From Nonomuraea sp. SYSU D8015 (GTDB taxonomy: Bacteria > Actinomycetota > Actinomycetes > Streptosporangiales > Streptosporangiaceae), in contig NZ_VJYI01000013.1 of NCBI RefSeq assembly GCF_008065375.1, forward strand, positions 62,001 through 126,000: a stretch of DNA of 64,000 nt, in the 5' to 3' direction. The notes below the pieces were generated by a model. The model had not been told where the DNA came from and ran no database searches. It saw nothing but the letters and a program-made list of their open reading frames with translations. This document shows, one piece after another, positions 17,007-24,944 of this stretch. The stretch's first letter is position 1; each line of letters opens with the position of its first letter. Position numbers and translations under genes: made by a program.

Positions 17007-17012
17007 ATGCTA
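17007..17012 (-). promoter_or_regulatory. -10 box of leaderless kelch-like gene
   Basis: TAGCAT on the minus strand ends 6 bases before the ATG at 17000. Confidence 0.45.
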
Positions 17013-17128
17013 TCCGGGTGTAAAGGAAGTGAAGCCTTCATCCTTAGACGTCCTAACGCCATGAGCCGTCCTGGCCCTCGGGCGTCCGTGTCGGCTCCGC
17101 GGACCCCCCTTGACCGTCGGCCGGCAGC

Positions 17129-17671
17129 CTAGCCCTTCGAGTCCGCCTTCCAGTCCTGGACGAGGAGCCCGAGCAGCACCTCGTCCAGGAACTGGCCCAT
17201 TACCCAGGCCGAGGAGCGCAGCACGCCCTCGCGGACGAAGCCGTTGCGCTCGGCGGAGCGCAGCATCGCGGCATTGTCCGCCAGCGTCTCGATCTGCAAC
17301 CGCTGCAGGCCGCGCACGACGAAACCGTAGTGGCACAGGACCGCGACCACGTCGGTGCCGTAGCCCATGCCGCGGGCGGACGGCAGCAGCCCCAGCCCAA
17401 TGTGCGCGGACCGATGGTGGTTGTCGATGCCCCACAGCGACGCGGTGCCGATCAACGTGCCGCCGTCCAGCTCCACCACGGAGAACGGGACGTGCCCCTG
17501 CTCCTTGTCGTCCACCACGAGCGGCGAGTCCTTTGAGCCGGGCGTGATCGGCCGCCACGGCCTGGCTTCGGCCCGCGAGGAGTTGACCACGTCGTCGTAG
17601 AGCCCGGCCTGCAGGATCGGGATGTCATCCTCGTATCGGGCCCTGAGCCCGACTTTGTTGCCCCTTAGCAT
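17129..17671 (-). CDS. GNAT family N-acetyltransferase (RimJ/RimL type)
   Basis: A 180-residue acetyltransferase. It shows VGLRARYEDDIPILQAGLYD, the acetyl-CoA loop LGLLPSARGMGYGTDVV and RLQIETLADNAAMLRSAERN followed by GFVREGVLR, the classic RimJ/RimL pattern. It probably acetylates a protein N-terminus or a small amine. AGGAAG precedes the ATG by 6 bases. Confidence 0.88.
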   Translation of the reverse strand: MLRGNKVGLRARYEDDIPILQAGLYDDVVNSSRAEARPWRPITPGSKDSPLVVDDKEQGHVPFSVVELDGGTLIGTASLWGIDNHHRSAHIGLGLLPSARGMGYGTDVVAVLCHYGFVVRGLQRLQIETLADNAAMLRSAERNGFVREGVLRSSAWVMGQFLDEVLLGLLVQDWKADSKG

Positions 17672-17765
17672 GCGAGCTTCCTATCCGACCGGGCTGACTG
17701 GGGCAAATCAACGCACTAGTTAGGACCTCTTACGCCGCGTGGACATCAGGCCCCTGACAACCCGG

Positions 17766-17771
17766 TAGGTT
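17766..17771 (+). promoter_or_regulatory. -10 box of leaderless CadD-like gene
   Basis: TAGGTT ends 7 bases before the GTG at 17779. Confidence 0.55.
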
Positions 17772-17778
17772 CCCGGCT

Positions 17779-18384
17779 GTGGACGGCATCGTAGGCACCA
17801 TCGCGACGGCCGCTGGGATGTTCGCCGGAACGAATGTGGACGACCTCATCGTGCTGACGGTGCTGTTCTTGTCCTCGCGGGCGAGTGGCCTTCCGCGGCC
17901 GTGGCAGATCTGGGGCGGCCAGTACGCGGGCATCGCCGTCCTCGTGCTCCTCTCCGTGGTCGCCGCGCTCGGCCTCACGATCGTGCCCGACGCGTGGGTC
18001 GGCCTGCTCGGGCTGGTCCCCTTCGCGCTCGGCGTCAAGGGCCTGGTCGCAGCCGTACGAGACCGACACGACGAAGCCGGCACCCCACCAGCCGTCGCCA
18101 CCGGCCTCGTGTCGGTGGCCGGAGTCACCATCGCCAATGGAGCCGACAACATCACGGTCTACACCCCCGTGTTCCGGACCATCGGCGCACTACCGACCAT
18201 GGTCACCATTGGCGTCTTCGCCATCGGAGTCGCCCTGTGGTGCCTGGCCGGCTCCTGGCTCGGCTCTCACAAGAAGATCGTCGGGATCGTCGAGCGCTAC
18301 GGCCAATGGCTCGTCCCCGCCGTCTTCGTCATCATCGGCATCCTCATTGTCATCGACTCCGGCATCCTGTCCGCGATCTTCTGA
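17779..18384 (+). CDS. CadD-like cadmium resistance transporter
   Basis: A 201-residue integral membrane protein with about six helices. It carries the family signatures AGTNVDDLIVLTVLFL near the N-terminus and VTIANGADNITVYTPVF in the middle; the paired Asn/Asp residues in helices 1 and 4 are the likely ion site. Members export cadmium or related cations, or belong to the LysE-like superfamily. GTG 17779 fits leaderless translation. No metal-responsive regulator is adjacent. Confidence 0.85.
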   Translation: MDGIVGTIATAAGMFAGTNVDDLIVLTVLFLSSRASGLPRPWQIWGGQYAGIAVLVLLSVVAALGLTIVPDAWVGLLGLVPFALGVKGLVAAVRDRHDEAGTPPAVATGLVSVAGVTIANGADNITVYTPVFRTIGALPTMVTIGVFAIGVALWCLAGSWLGSHKKIVGIVERYGQWLVPAVFVIIGILIVIDSGILSAIF

Positions 18385-18437
18385 TCAGCCGCAGCGGCCG
18401 AGCAGGATTGAAGAAGCGGGCCACGCCGCCGCCCGCC

Positions 18438-18443
18438 TAACGT
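18438..18443 (+). promoter_or_regulatory. -10 box of leaderless VOC gene
   Basis: TAACGT ends 7 bases before the ATG at 18451. Confidence 0.55.
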
Positions 18444-18450
18444 TGCCGCC

Positions 18451-18861
18451 ATGACCATCGCACTCCAGTACTGCCACATCACCGTCAACGACGTGGACGA
18501 ATCGCTCGCCTTTTATCGCGACGCCCTCGGCCTTGAAGTGCGCAACGACGTCGGGTCCGGTGTATCCCGCTGGGTCACCCTCGTCGGCGCGACTCAGCCG
18601 GCCCTCGAATTCGTGCTCTCGGTACCGCACGCCGGCCGTTCCCAGGCCGACGGCGACGCCCTGCAGGAACTGCTCACCAAGGGCGTCCTGCCGATGATCG
18701 TGTTCAGCACCGACGATCTCGACGCGACCTTCGAGCGGGTGCAGGCATCCGGCGCCGAAGTTTTGCAGGAGCCCATCGATCGGCCCTGGGGGCCGCGCGA
18801 CAGTGCGTTCCGGGACCCCTCGGGCAACATGGTGCGGATCCAGCAGGCGACCAAGGCGTGA
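18451..18861 (+). CDS. VOC family (glyoxalase-like) protein
   Basis: A 136-residue vicinal-oxygen-chelate protein. It begins LQYCHITVNDVDESLAFYRD and ends RPWGPRDSAFRDPSGNMVRI, the usual first metal-ligand strand (His at position 9) and last strand. Such proteins are dioxygenases, glyoxalases or antibiotic-binding proteins. The reaction is not predictable here. It lies 66 bases after the CadD-like gene but has its own predicted promoter. Confidence 0.88.
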   Translation: MTIALQYCHITVNDVDESLAFYRDALGLEVRNDVGSGVSRWVTLVGATQPALEFVLSVPHAGRSQADGDALQELLTKGVLPMIVFSTDDLDATFERVQASGAEVLQEPIDRPWGPRDSAFRDPSGNMVRIQQATKA

Positions 18862-18980
18862 TGCCGGGCATCCAAGGCAAATCCGAACGGCAATACCCGG
18901 TGATCCGACTCACCCTGCGATGACCGGCTTGGACGACCAAATGGGGCCCATTGCCGCGGCCCGTGGTAAGTAGTCTCGCC

Positions 18981-19529
18981 ATGGAGTTCTTCTGTTACCA
19001 CCGCGATCGGCCTGGCTCCGCGGCTCTGCGCGACGAATTGCTGGAAGAGCACTGGTCCTACATGGACCGGTACGCGACGGAGATGATCGCCCGCGGCCCG
19101 ACCTTCGCCCGCGGCAGCGAGACGGCCACCGGCAGCGTGCACATCGTCGACCTGCCAGATCTTGCCGCTGCGCGTGCGTTCGTCTTCGACGAGCCCAACT
19201 ACCAGGCCGGTGTGTACCGTGACGTGCTGTTGCGCCGGTGGCGCAACGTGCTGGGGCGCACCATGTGGGACTTCCCCGGTGGCCGGGAGGGTGGCAACCG
19301 GTACCTTGTGCTCGGCCTCGGCTCGGGGCCGGCTGCCGACCTTGCCACACCGCCCAACCGGGACGAGCTGATCGCGTACGGGCCGCTGCTCTCCGACGAC
19401 GGCGCCACCTGGCTGGGCACTGCAGCACTGGTCCGGGCGCCGGACCCCGATGCGGCACGTGCCGTGCTGACCACGGACCGGTACGCCGACATCGAGGTCC
19501 ACGACTGGGAGTTCGGCGGGCGCCGGTAA
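18981..19529 (+). CDS. YciI family protein with two YciI-like halves
   Basis: A 182-residue protein opening MEFFCYHRDRPGSAALRDEL. The first half has HWSYMDRYATEMIARGPTFA and GSVHIVDLPDLAAARAFVFD; the second has AYGPLLSDDGATWLGTAALV and APDPDAARAVLTTDRYADIE, so the ferredoxin-like YciI unit occurs twice. YciI proteins are small dehydrochlorinase-like or muconolactone-isomerase-like folds. No clear ribosome site is present, and the upstream TA-rich bases fit the leaderless pattern only poorly. Confidence 0.78.
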   Translation: MEFFCYHRDRPGSAALRDELLEEHWSYMDRYATEMIARGPTFARGSETATGSVHIVDLPDLAAARAFVFDEPNYQAGVYRDVLLRRWRNVLGRTMWDFPGGREGGNRYLVLGLGSGPAADLATPPNRDELIAYGPLLSDDGATWLGTAALVRAPDPDAARAVLTTDRYADIEVHDWEFGGRR

Positions 19530-19699
19530 GGCACTTGACCGTCGCCGAGATAGGGCCGGAACTCGTGCGGATCCCTGCCTTCCCCGCGGTCACACCGACG
19601 CAGGACCTCGACGGCGCGGCGAGGGCGTGCCGAACGTGGCACTGGCCCGCCTCCATTGCCCAGGAGGCGGGCCAGTCAAACCTCAAGTGGAGGGCGAAG

Positions 19700-19930
19700 A
19701 CCAGGGCCCGGAACGGCCTCGATCACCTGCTGATCTACGGCGAACGCACCTGCGCATAGACCTGGCCGAGCATGAACGCCACTTCAACGATCATCGCCCA
19801 CATCAATGCCGCTCTCTTCATCCGCCGATGCACGATCCCGGCGAGGTGATCGACATGACTGCCCGGATCCGCCGTCGAAGGACCGTCGCCGGAATGCCGC
19901 CCATGCCAGGCAGGCCGATCGGCGTATCTC
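19700..19930 (+). pseudogene. Transposase C-terminal remnant (rve/DDE integrase core)
   Basis: The frame RARNGLDHLLIYGER continues, after one missing base between 19747 and 19748, as HLRIDLAEHERHFNDHRPHQ, then CRSLHPP and RIRRRRTVAG. This is the C-terminal signature of rve-type integrase-core transposases (HYN.HRPH.sL.PP). Only about 75 codons remain, with no terminal repeats seen, so the element is dead. It lies in the 420-base gap between the YciI and MATE genes, which holds nothing else I recognise. Confidence 0.75.
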
Positions 19931-19948
19931 GCCGGTCCCAGACGCCGC

Positions 19949-21340
19949 TCATGGCTGAGCGGGCTGGAGGCGCGCGCGATGGCGGTAGAGGAGGATCGCG
20001 GCCAGCGCGGCCGAGGCGAGCTCGCCCGCGGCGAGGCTGATCCAGATGCCGGTCTCGCCCAGGGAGCTGAAGCCCAGCACGAGGGGGATCTTGATGAGCA
20101 GCAGCGTGCCCAGGGAGATCAGGTAGGACGGCCGGGCGTAGCCGAGCGACTGGAAGTAGGCCGACGCGAGGGGTGCGACGCCGGCGGCGGCGATGCCGAT
20201 GGCGATGATGCGCAGGGCGTTCGCAGTGGCCTCGGTGACGGCGGGTTCGTCGACGAAGATGCCGGCGAACGGGTAGGCGAACAGGACGAGGGTGACGGCC
20301 GCGAGCACGCCATAGCCGACGGTGGCGCGCAGGGCGAGGGTGCGGGCACGGCGTACGCGGTCGGCCAGGCGGCGCCCGGCGTTGTAGCCGACGATGGGTT
20401 GCAGCCCCTGGCTGATGCCCGCCTGCGGCATGGTGGCGAAGGTCTGGATGCGCCCGCAGACGGCGTAGGCGGCCAGGGCGGTCGCGCCGGCGGTGGCGGC
20501 CAGGGCGGTCGCGCCGGCGGTGGCGGCCAGGGCGTTGTTGACCAGCACCACCAGCAGGGTCGCGCCGAGCCCGGCGAGGAACGACGGCGTGCCGATGCCG
20601 AGCAGGGCGCGGATGGTCGGGCCGTGCGGACGCAGGTCGCGGGCGCCGATCCGGTATGGCCGGCGGCGCTGCCCGAAGAAGAACCACAGGCTCATCACGG
20701 CCGACACCGTCTGGCCGCCGACGGTGCCCAGTGCGGCGCCGCGGACGCCCATGTCGAGACCATAGATCAGCAGCGGGTCGAGGACGATCTGAACCACCAC
20801 CGCGACGACCCAGATCGCGGTGGCGTAACGCTGTCGGCCCTCGGCGCGGACCAGGCTGGAGAACCCCGTGTACGACAGCGCGCCGCACAATAACACCACG
20901 GTGTAGTCGCGGCTGTAGTCACGGGTTCCCTCTCCCGCGCCGAGCGCGGTGAGCAGCGGTTCCAGGGCGAGCAGGCCGATCACGGCGACGGCGAGCGCGG
21001 TCAGCCAGTAGAGCGTGAAGGCGTTGCCGGCGGCGCGCGCGGCGCCGGCCGGGTCGTCCGCGCCGAGCCGCCGTGATACCAGGGACGCGCCGCCGGCTCC
21101 CACCGTGGTGGACACCGCACCGAGGACGAGCAGGACCGGGGCGGCGAGGTTGACCGCGGCCATGGCCTGCGCGCCGACCCCGTGCGCGACGAACCAGGCG
21201 TTGGTCAGGGCGTAGATGCCGTACACACCGACCGACAGCGTGGTCTGCGAGCAGGTGTGCCAAAGCAGCCGCCCGAGCGGAGCGGCGCCGAGGGCGGCGG
21301 TGGCGTCGAGCGTGGGGTGCAGGCGCGCGGCCCCCGTCAA
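19949..21340 (-). CDS. MATE family efflux transporter
   Basis: A 463-residue (from TTG 21340) multidrug exporter with about twelve helices. Features are QTTLSVGVYGIYALTNAWFV, the family loop GAGGASLVSRRLGADDP, the second-half equivalent MPQAGISQGLQPIVGYNAGR and YFQSLGYARPSYLISLG. MATE proteins exchange cations for drugs. The start is uncertain: TTG 21340 overlaps the stop of the upstream phosphotransferase (TTGA), while GTG 21388 lies inside that gene. A 27-base tandem duplication (ALAATAGAT twice) lies in one helix. Confidence 0.88.
   Translation of the reverse strand: MTGAARLHPTLDATAALGAAPLGRLLWHTCSQTTLSVGVYGIYALTNAWFVAHGVGAQAMAAVNLAAPVLLVLGAVSTTVGAGGASLVSRRLGADDPAGAARAAGNAFTLYWLTALAVAVIGLLALEPLLTALGAGEGTRDYSRDYTVVLLCGALSYTGFSSLVRAEGRQRYATAIWVVAVVVQIVLDPLLIYGLDMGVRGAALGTVGGQTVSAVMSLWFFFGQRRRPYRIGARDLRPHGPTIRALLGIGTPSFLAGLGATLLVVLVNNALAATAGATALAATAGATALAAYAVCGRIQTFATMPQAGISQGLQPIVGYNAGRRLADRVRRARTLALRATVGYGVLAAVTLVLFAYPFAGIFVDEPAVTEATANALRIIAIGIAAAGVAPLASAYFQSLGYARPSYLISLGTLLLIKIPLVLGFSSLGETGIWISLAAGELASAALAAILLYRHRARLQPAQP
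20472..20525 (-). repeat. 27-bp perfect tandem duplication in MATE gene
   Basis: Two identical 27-base units (20472-20498 and 20499-20525) plus the start of a third encode ALAATAGAT repeated in a membrane helix. The frame is kept. Confidence 0.9.
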
Positions 21341-22326
21341 CGCGCGCGCTCGTCGAGCATGGCCATGGTTTCGCGCAGGCGTGCACACGCCCAGTCGTAC
21401 TGCTCGGTGCTGGTGTGTGCCCGGAAGGTCGTCTCGATGATCTGGACGAGGACGAGGTAAAGGTTGTAGAGCCGGCGGCGGACCCGCTCGCCGCCGGTGA
21501 ACGGCTCGTGGCCGTAGCCGCGGATGAACGCGGCCGAGTCTCCGAAAGCGCTCGACTCGCTCGCGGTGAAACCGTACTCCATCAGCGGATCGCCGTAGAA
21601 CGCCCGCTCGTGGTCAAGGATCGCGATGATCTCTCCATCGCGCACCATGCAGTTGCCGGCCCACAGGTCCCACTCGACGAACCGGGGCTCGGTCACCTCG
21701 TCCAGAGCATCCGCATGGGCGGCCACGACCTGGCGGACGACGTCGTAGTCATAGCCCAGCTCGACGCCGCGCCGCTCGCCGTCACCCAGGAGCTCTTCGA
21801 TCATCCGGAGGAAGGCCGCCCGCCAGCTGCGCTCGCCCGGCCCGGCGAGCGGTCCGAAGGCCGCGCCCCGGATCTGGTTCAGCTCGCGGGTGATCGCGCC
21901 GAGAGCCTCGTCGTACGCGTCGAGCTGCGCCCGCGACAGCGATTTCCGGATGACGTTGAGGTTGTCCGCGTCGACGTACGCCATGAAGAAGTAGTCGGCG
22001 TCGCACAGCTCGTGGCTCTGATCCGCGTAGTCGACCGCCGGCACCGGGACCTTGGTGTTCTCCTGAATCAGCCGCAGCGCTGCCAGTTCGGTGGCCATGG
22101 CTCCGCGCTCGTAGGTCATGACCTCGACGTCCGGCGGCGGTGCGATCTTGAGTACGACGTGCGCGCCGGATCGCAGCCGGATCCGATAGGCCACGTTGAA
22201 CCAGCCGTGACCCAGTTCGCTGATCCAGTCCTCATCGGCGTCGGGCACCTGCTCCGGCCCGTAGGCACGGGCGACCATCGCGCGAATCGTCTCGATCGGC
22301 TGCCGATTCTTGGTGATGCTCTCCAT
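21337..22326 (-). CDS. APH-fold phosphotransferase with altered HGD motif
   Basis: A 329-residue aminoglycoside-phosphotransferase-like kinase. The N-lobe is LGHGWFNVAYRIRLRSGAHV with a nucleotide-binding Lys (VVLKIAP). The catalytic loop reads FVEWDLWAGNCMVRDG: the usual His-x-Asp is Glu-Trp-Asp, but Asp and Asn are kept. The metal motif is AILDHERAFYGDPLMEYG. GAGGA precedes ATG 22326. It is coupled to the MATE exporter, so the pair could be a modify-and-export resistance unit; that is inference. Confidence 0.85.
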   Translation of the reverse strand: MESITKNRQPIETIRAMVARAYGPEQVPDADEDWISELGHGWFNVAYRIRLRSGAHVVLKIAPPPDVEVMTYERGAMATELAALRLIQENTKVPVPAVDYADQSHELCDADYFFMAYVDADNLNVIRKSLSRAQLDAYDEALGAITRELNQIRGAAFGPLAGPGERSWRAAFLRMIEELLGDGERRGVELGYDYDVVRQVVAAHADALDEVTEPRFVEWDLWAGNCMVRDGEIIAILDHERAFYGDPLMEYGFTASESSAFGDSAAFIRGYGHEPFTGGERVRRRLYNLYLVLVQIIETTFRAHTSTEQYDWACARLRETMAMLDERAR

Positions 22327-22917
22327 CAGTCCTCACGTGCTCAGCGTGGTCATGACACGAAGGTGCCGTTCTCGTCGACCATTCTTGATCGTCCATCTTG
22401 ATCTTGTTAGAGGTTCGGGCAATCCTGGCCATTGTGTCCGATATGCCGTCTGCTGCGGAACTACTTGCTCGCTCTGCCGACGCCGATGATCATCCTGGCG
22501 GATGTTGTGTGCGGAGCGCCCCAGCCCTGGCACCGACAGACGCGCGCCGGCGAGAGTGGAGGTGCCGTAGAGGCGCTGCCTCACGGCGCGCAGGGCGGCC
22601 AGCGTGCCGGCCGCCGCGGCCCTTCCTGTCGACACGGCCGGGACACCTGCGTCGTCGGACTCCGTGGGTCGTACGTTCAAGTCCCACCCGCCCTCTCATA
22701 GAAACCCCTGCCCGACGTGGATTTCGTTACCCAGCGCTACTTCGGGCAACGCTGTGGCCGGACGCGCTGCGCATCGGCGTACGCGGCGCGGGGATGGCGG
22801 GCCCGTCGCCGAGCACATCGCCCACCGCCGCTGGCGGATCAACGTCACGCCGACTAGGCGATTGGGGATCTTCTCCCGTATATGTCCCCAGTCAACACTG
22901 CCGCCCGACGCCGGACC
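22327..22917. other. Intergenic stretch without a convincing gene
   Basis: About 590 bases between the phosphotransferase start and the end of a secreted-protein gene. No frame shows consistent codon bias. The part near 22380-22450 is clearly less GC-rich. A tRNA-3'-end-like string occurs at 22664-22694. Confidence 0.5.
22664..22694 (+). other. tRNA 3'-end-like sequence
   Basis: GTGGGT, seven extra bases, then TTCAAGTCCCACCCGCCC resembles the T-arm and acceptor end of a tRNA (GTGGG/CCCAC would be the T-stem). No matching 5' half or anticodon arm is visible, so it is at best a remnant such as an old attachment site. Confidence 0.2.
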
Positions 22918-23388
22918 TCAATCGGTGAAGCAGATCCGGAGACTCGCGTTGCTCATAACGTACCAATCGTTCAGTCCGTGCCCCACCCTTATGGGAGGGC
23001 AGGTGCCTCTTGCCGGTTTCGTATTCCACTTACATTCCACCCACGTGCCGTTGCCGGAGCTGTTACGATAATTGTTCTGGCAGCGCCATATATTGCCACT
23101 GAGGGCGTGTTGCCCAAGTTTGAAATAGCCGCTCGCCTTCATGCTTTTTACGTATGTTGCGTTCCGATCGGCCCGGTAACACATCACAGCGTCCGGGATG
23201 TCGATTTCGGGTCCCACGCACTCCATGTAGTCCGAGTCGACGTTGCTCCATACGTGGTCATGGCTGACGGGCGTGCCGACCTTCCAGTTGAGTGCCGCGG
23301 AGGCTTCTGACGCGAGTCCGACCGAAAAGCTGGCGGCAAGCACCACTGCCGCCGACCCAGACAGGAAGTGTCTTCCGGAAAGTCGCAT
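22918..23388 (-). CDS. Small secreted cysteine-containing protein
   Basis: A 156-residue exported protein. The signal peptide FLSGSAAVVLAASFSVGLAS ends in ASA, and the mature part begins ALNWKVGTPV. Six cysteines (ECVGP, MCYRA, WRCQN, ECKWN, TCPP, RICFTD) suggest three disulfides. ATG 23388 has a GAAAGG ribosome site. Codon usage is less GC-biased than in neighbours, consistent with recent transfer. Family not recognised. Confidence 0.72.
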   Translation of the reverse strand: MRLSGRHFLSGSAAVVLAASFSVGLASEASAALNWKVGTPVSHDHVWSNVDSDYMECVGPEIDIPDAVMCYRADRNATYVKSMKASGYFKLGQHALSGNIWRCQNNYRNSSGNGTWVECKWNTKPARGTCPPIRVGHGLNDWYVMSNASLRICFTD

Positions 23389-23789
23389 TTTTTTCCTTTC
23401 GTTTTCTAACTGTCGAGCCATAACCCAAGCAGGCGCTATCTACGCCATCGAGGAATCTCCAAGTGCGGCGGCGATCTTGCTGAACGCCCTCGGCGACTCC
23501 CCACTGCGCCGTACACCGGATGCGCCCAGACGCGCGAACATGGCGCCGTAATCGTCATGCCGGGCGATGAAAAAGCAGTGAAACAGGGCTGAAACAGCAG
23601 GGTTCGGGGTGTCTGGCCCCCGCGGTCCGCCTGCGCAAGGAAGGACCGGCGGTGAGGACACGCCGTGGGGGCGCGGAGGGCGCGGCCGCTGAGGCGGACC
23701 ATCGCGCCAGTCCGTCGGGGAGAGGCGGATGACCCGCTGCGAGGTCAGGCTCGGATCGTCGGTGGTGTGGTGTCGCCGTCTGGCTGGCT
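23389..23789. other. Intergenic stretch, no gene recognised
   Basis: About 400 bases. A minus-strand frame ending HDDYGAMFARLGASGVRRSG near 23540 has some coding-like bias but no start, homologue or ribosome site I can support. Confidence 0.4.
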
Positions 23790-24065
23790 GTGCCGCGGTG
23801 CTCGGGCACCCATCTTGCGCGAGGGGGGCGCCTGCGGGACAGGCAAGCCCTCGACCCCGGCTACGTCAAGCTACTGCGCCTGATCGAGGATGCGAAGACG
23901 GCGGAGATCGACCGGGTCAACCACGCCACCTACCAGACCGTCCTGGGCACGGCACCCACGCTGGCCGCGGTCATGGACCCGCAGTCGAGGGACGCGGACG
24001 GCATCGTCGACTACGTCACCGAGGTGCACTACAGCCCCCACTGGGACGAGCGCGGTGGCCGGTGA
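23790..24065 (+). pseudogene. Unidentified C-terminal gene fragment
   Basis: The frame encodes QALDPGYVKLLRLIEDAKTA, then VNHATYQTVLGTAPTLAAVM and IVDYVTEVHYSPHWDERGGR with a stop at 24065. The later part has coding-like composition, but the first 20 residues do not and no start is convincing. It meets the broken end of the leucine-dehydrogenase-like gene on the other strand, so it is probably one side of a rearrangement junction. Function unknown. Confidence 0.35.
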
Positions 24066-24548
24066 TGAGTCGCCGCTGCCGCCTCGTTCCTCCGGCGTGC
24101 AGAAGACGTGCGCAGTGCGTTCGCCGATGACCGCCATGTCCTGCGGAGTCGTCCCGACGTCCGGACCGGTCGCGTACGTGCCGTCCAGGGACGCGACGGC
24201 GTCCGCCACGTCTTCCAGCATCCGCCGGCGCAGTGACGGGTCCAGGTCGGTGCTCTCGGGCACCGCCACCACGGTCTTGCCGCCGCCGTTGGCCAGGCCT
24301 GCCACAGCGCACTTGGCGGTCATGCCGGCCGACAGGCGCAAAGCGTCGGCGAGCCCGTCGCGCCAGTCGGCGTAGCGCCAGACGCGGCATCCGCCGACCG
24401 CCTGTCCGAGCTTCGTCGAATGCACGGCGACGATCACCGGGAGACCGGAGCGAGGGCCGGTGCGGATGACGACCTGCTCGTGGTCGAATTCTGCGGGCAC
24501 TGCACTGTCCTTCCGATTGGCCGGTATCAGTGCTTCAGAATCAGCCAT
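24050..24548 (-). pseudogene. Truncated leucine/valine dehydrogenase
   Basis: The first 165 or so residues of a Glu/Leu/Phe/Val dehydrogenase are present: VAVHSTKLGQAVGGCRVWRY, DALRLSAGMTAKCAVAGLAN followed by GGGKTVV (the catalytic Lys region) and TGPDVGTTPQDMAVIGERTA, up to GGSGDSSPAT. In intact enzymes the NAD-binding Rossmann domain follows for another 190 or so residues. Here it is absent, and the frame continues as antisense of the fragment at 23790-24065. The dehydrogenase would deaminate branched-chain amino acids; this copy cannot bind NAD and should be inactive. Confidence 0.8.
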
Positions 24549-24745
24549 ACGGCTAACATCTGCCACGCTCACCGAACGAATGGCCGGGATCGACGCTGCG
24601 GTCGGCGAACGGGATGAACTTCGTTCGATGATCTGGGGAGTCCGCCGACCGGGCCTTTGCGCCGGGCGTTGCCGCGGATCCCGGCCCACAGGAGCCGACG
24701 ATCATTCGGTCAGCCGGCCCCTGATCACACGACACGGGTCCGGAC

Positions 24746-24756
24746 TGAAAGTTTCA
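24746..24756. promoter_or_regulatory. Palindrome TGAAAGTTTCA upstream of pectate lyase
   Basis: A perfect 11-base palindrome of the TGAAA-N-TTTCA type used by some LacI-family sugar repressors, about 100 bases upstream of the pectate lyase operator. Confidence 0.35.
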
Positions 24757-24831
24757 CAGCGGTAAAACCAAGTTGTCAGCGGCTGGCCAGGGGCGATGAG
24801 CTTCTGCGGAGCGGTGCCCACCTCGCCCTCG

Positions 24832-24860
24832 TTGACGAGAGGAAAGCGCTTTCCTAGCGT
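24832..24860 (+). promoter_or_regulatory. Pectate lyase promoter with operator in spacer
   Basis: TTGACG (24832-24837) and TAGCGT (24855-24860) are 17 bases apart. The perfect palindrome GGAAAGCGCTTTCC (24841-24854) fills the spacer. It matches the AAAGCGCTTT core of LacI-family operators, so a bound repressor would block polymerase directly. Confidence 0.75.
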
Positions 24861-24944
24861 TGCGGTCGTTCGCTCACGTGCGCGGCGTCCACGCATGTGA
24901 ACGAGGACAAGAAGCGCACTGCGAGTACGGGAGGAAGGACAAAG

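Noticed and set aside
22590..22697. Complete tRNA gene using AGGGCGG and CCGCCCT as acceptor stem
   Set aside because: The intervening bases do not form D or anticodon arms, and the T-stem next to TTCAAGT is mismatched.
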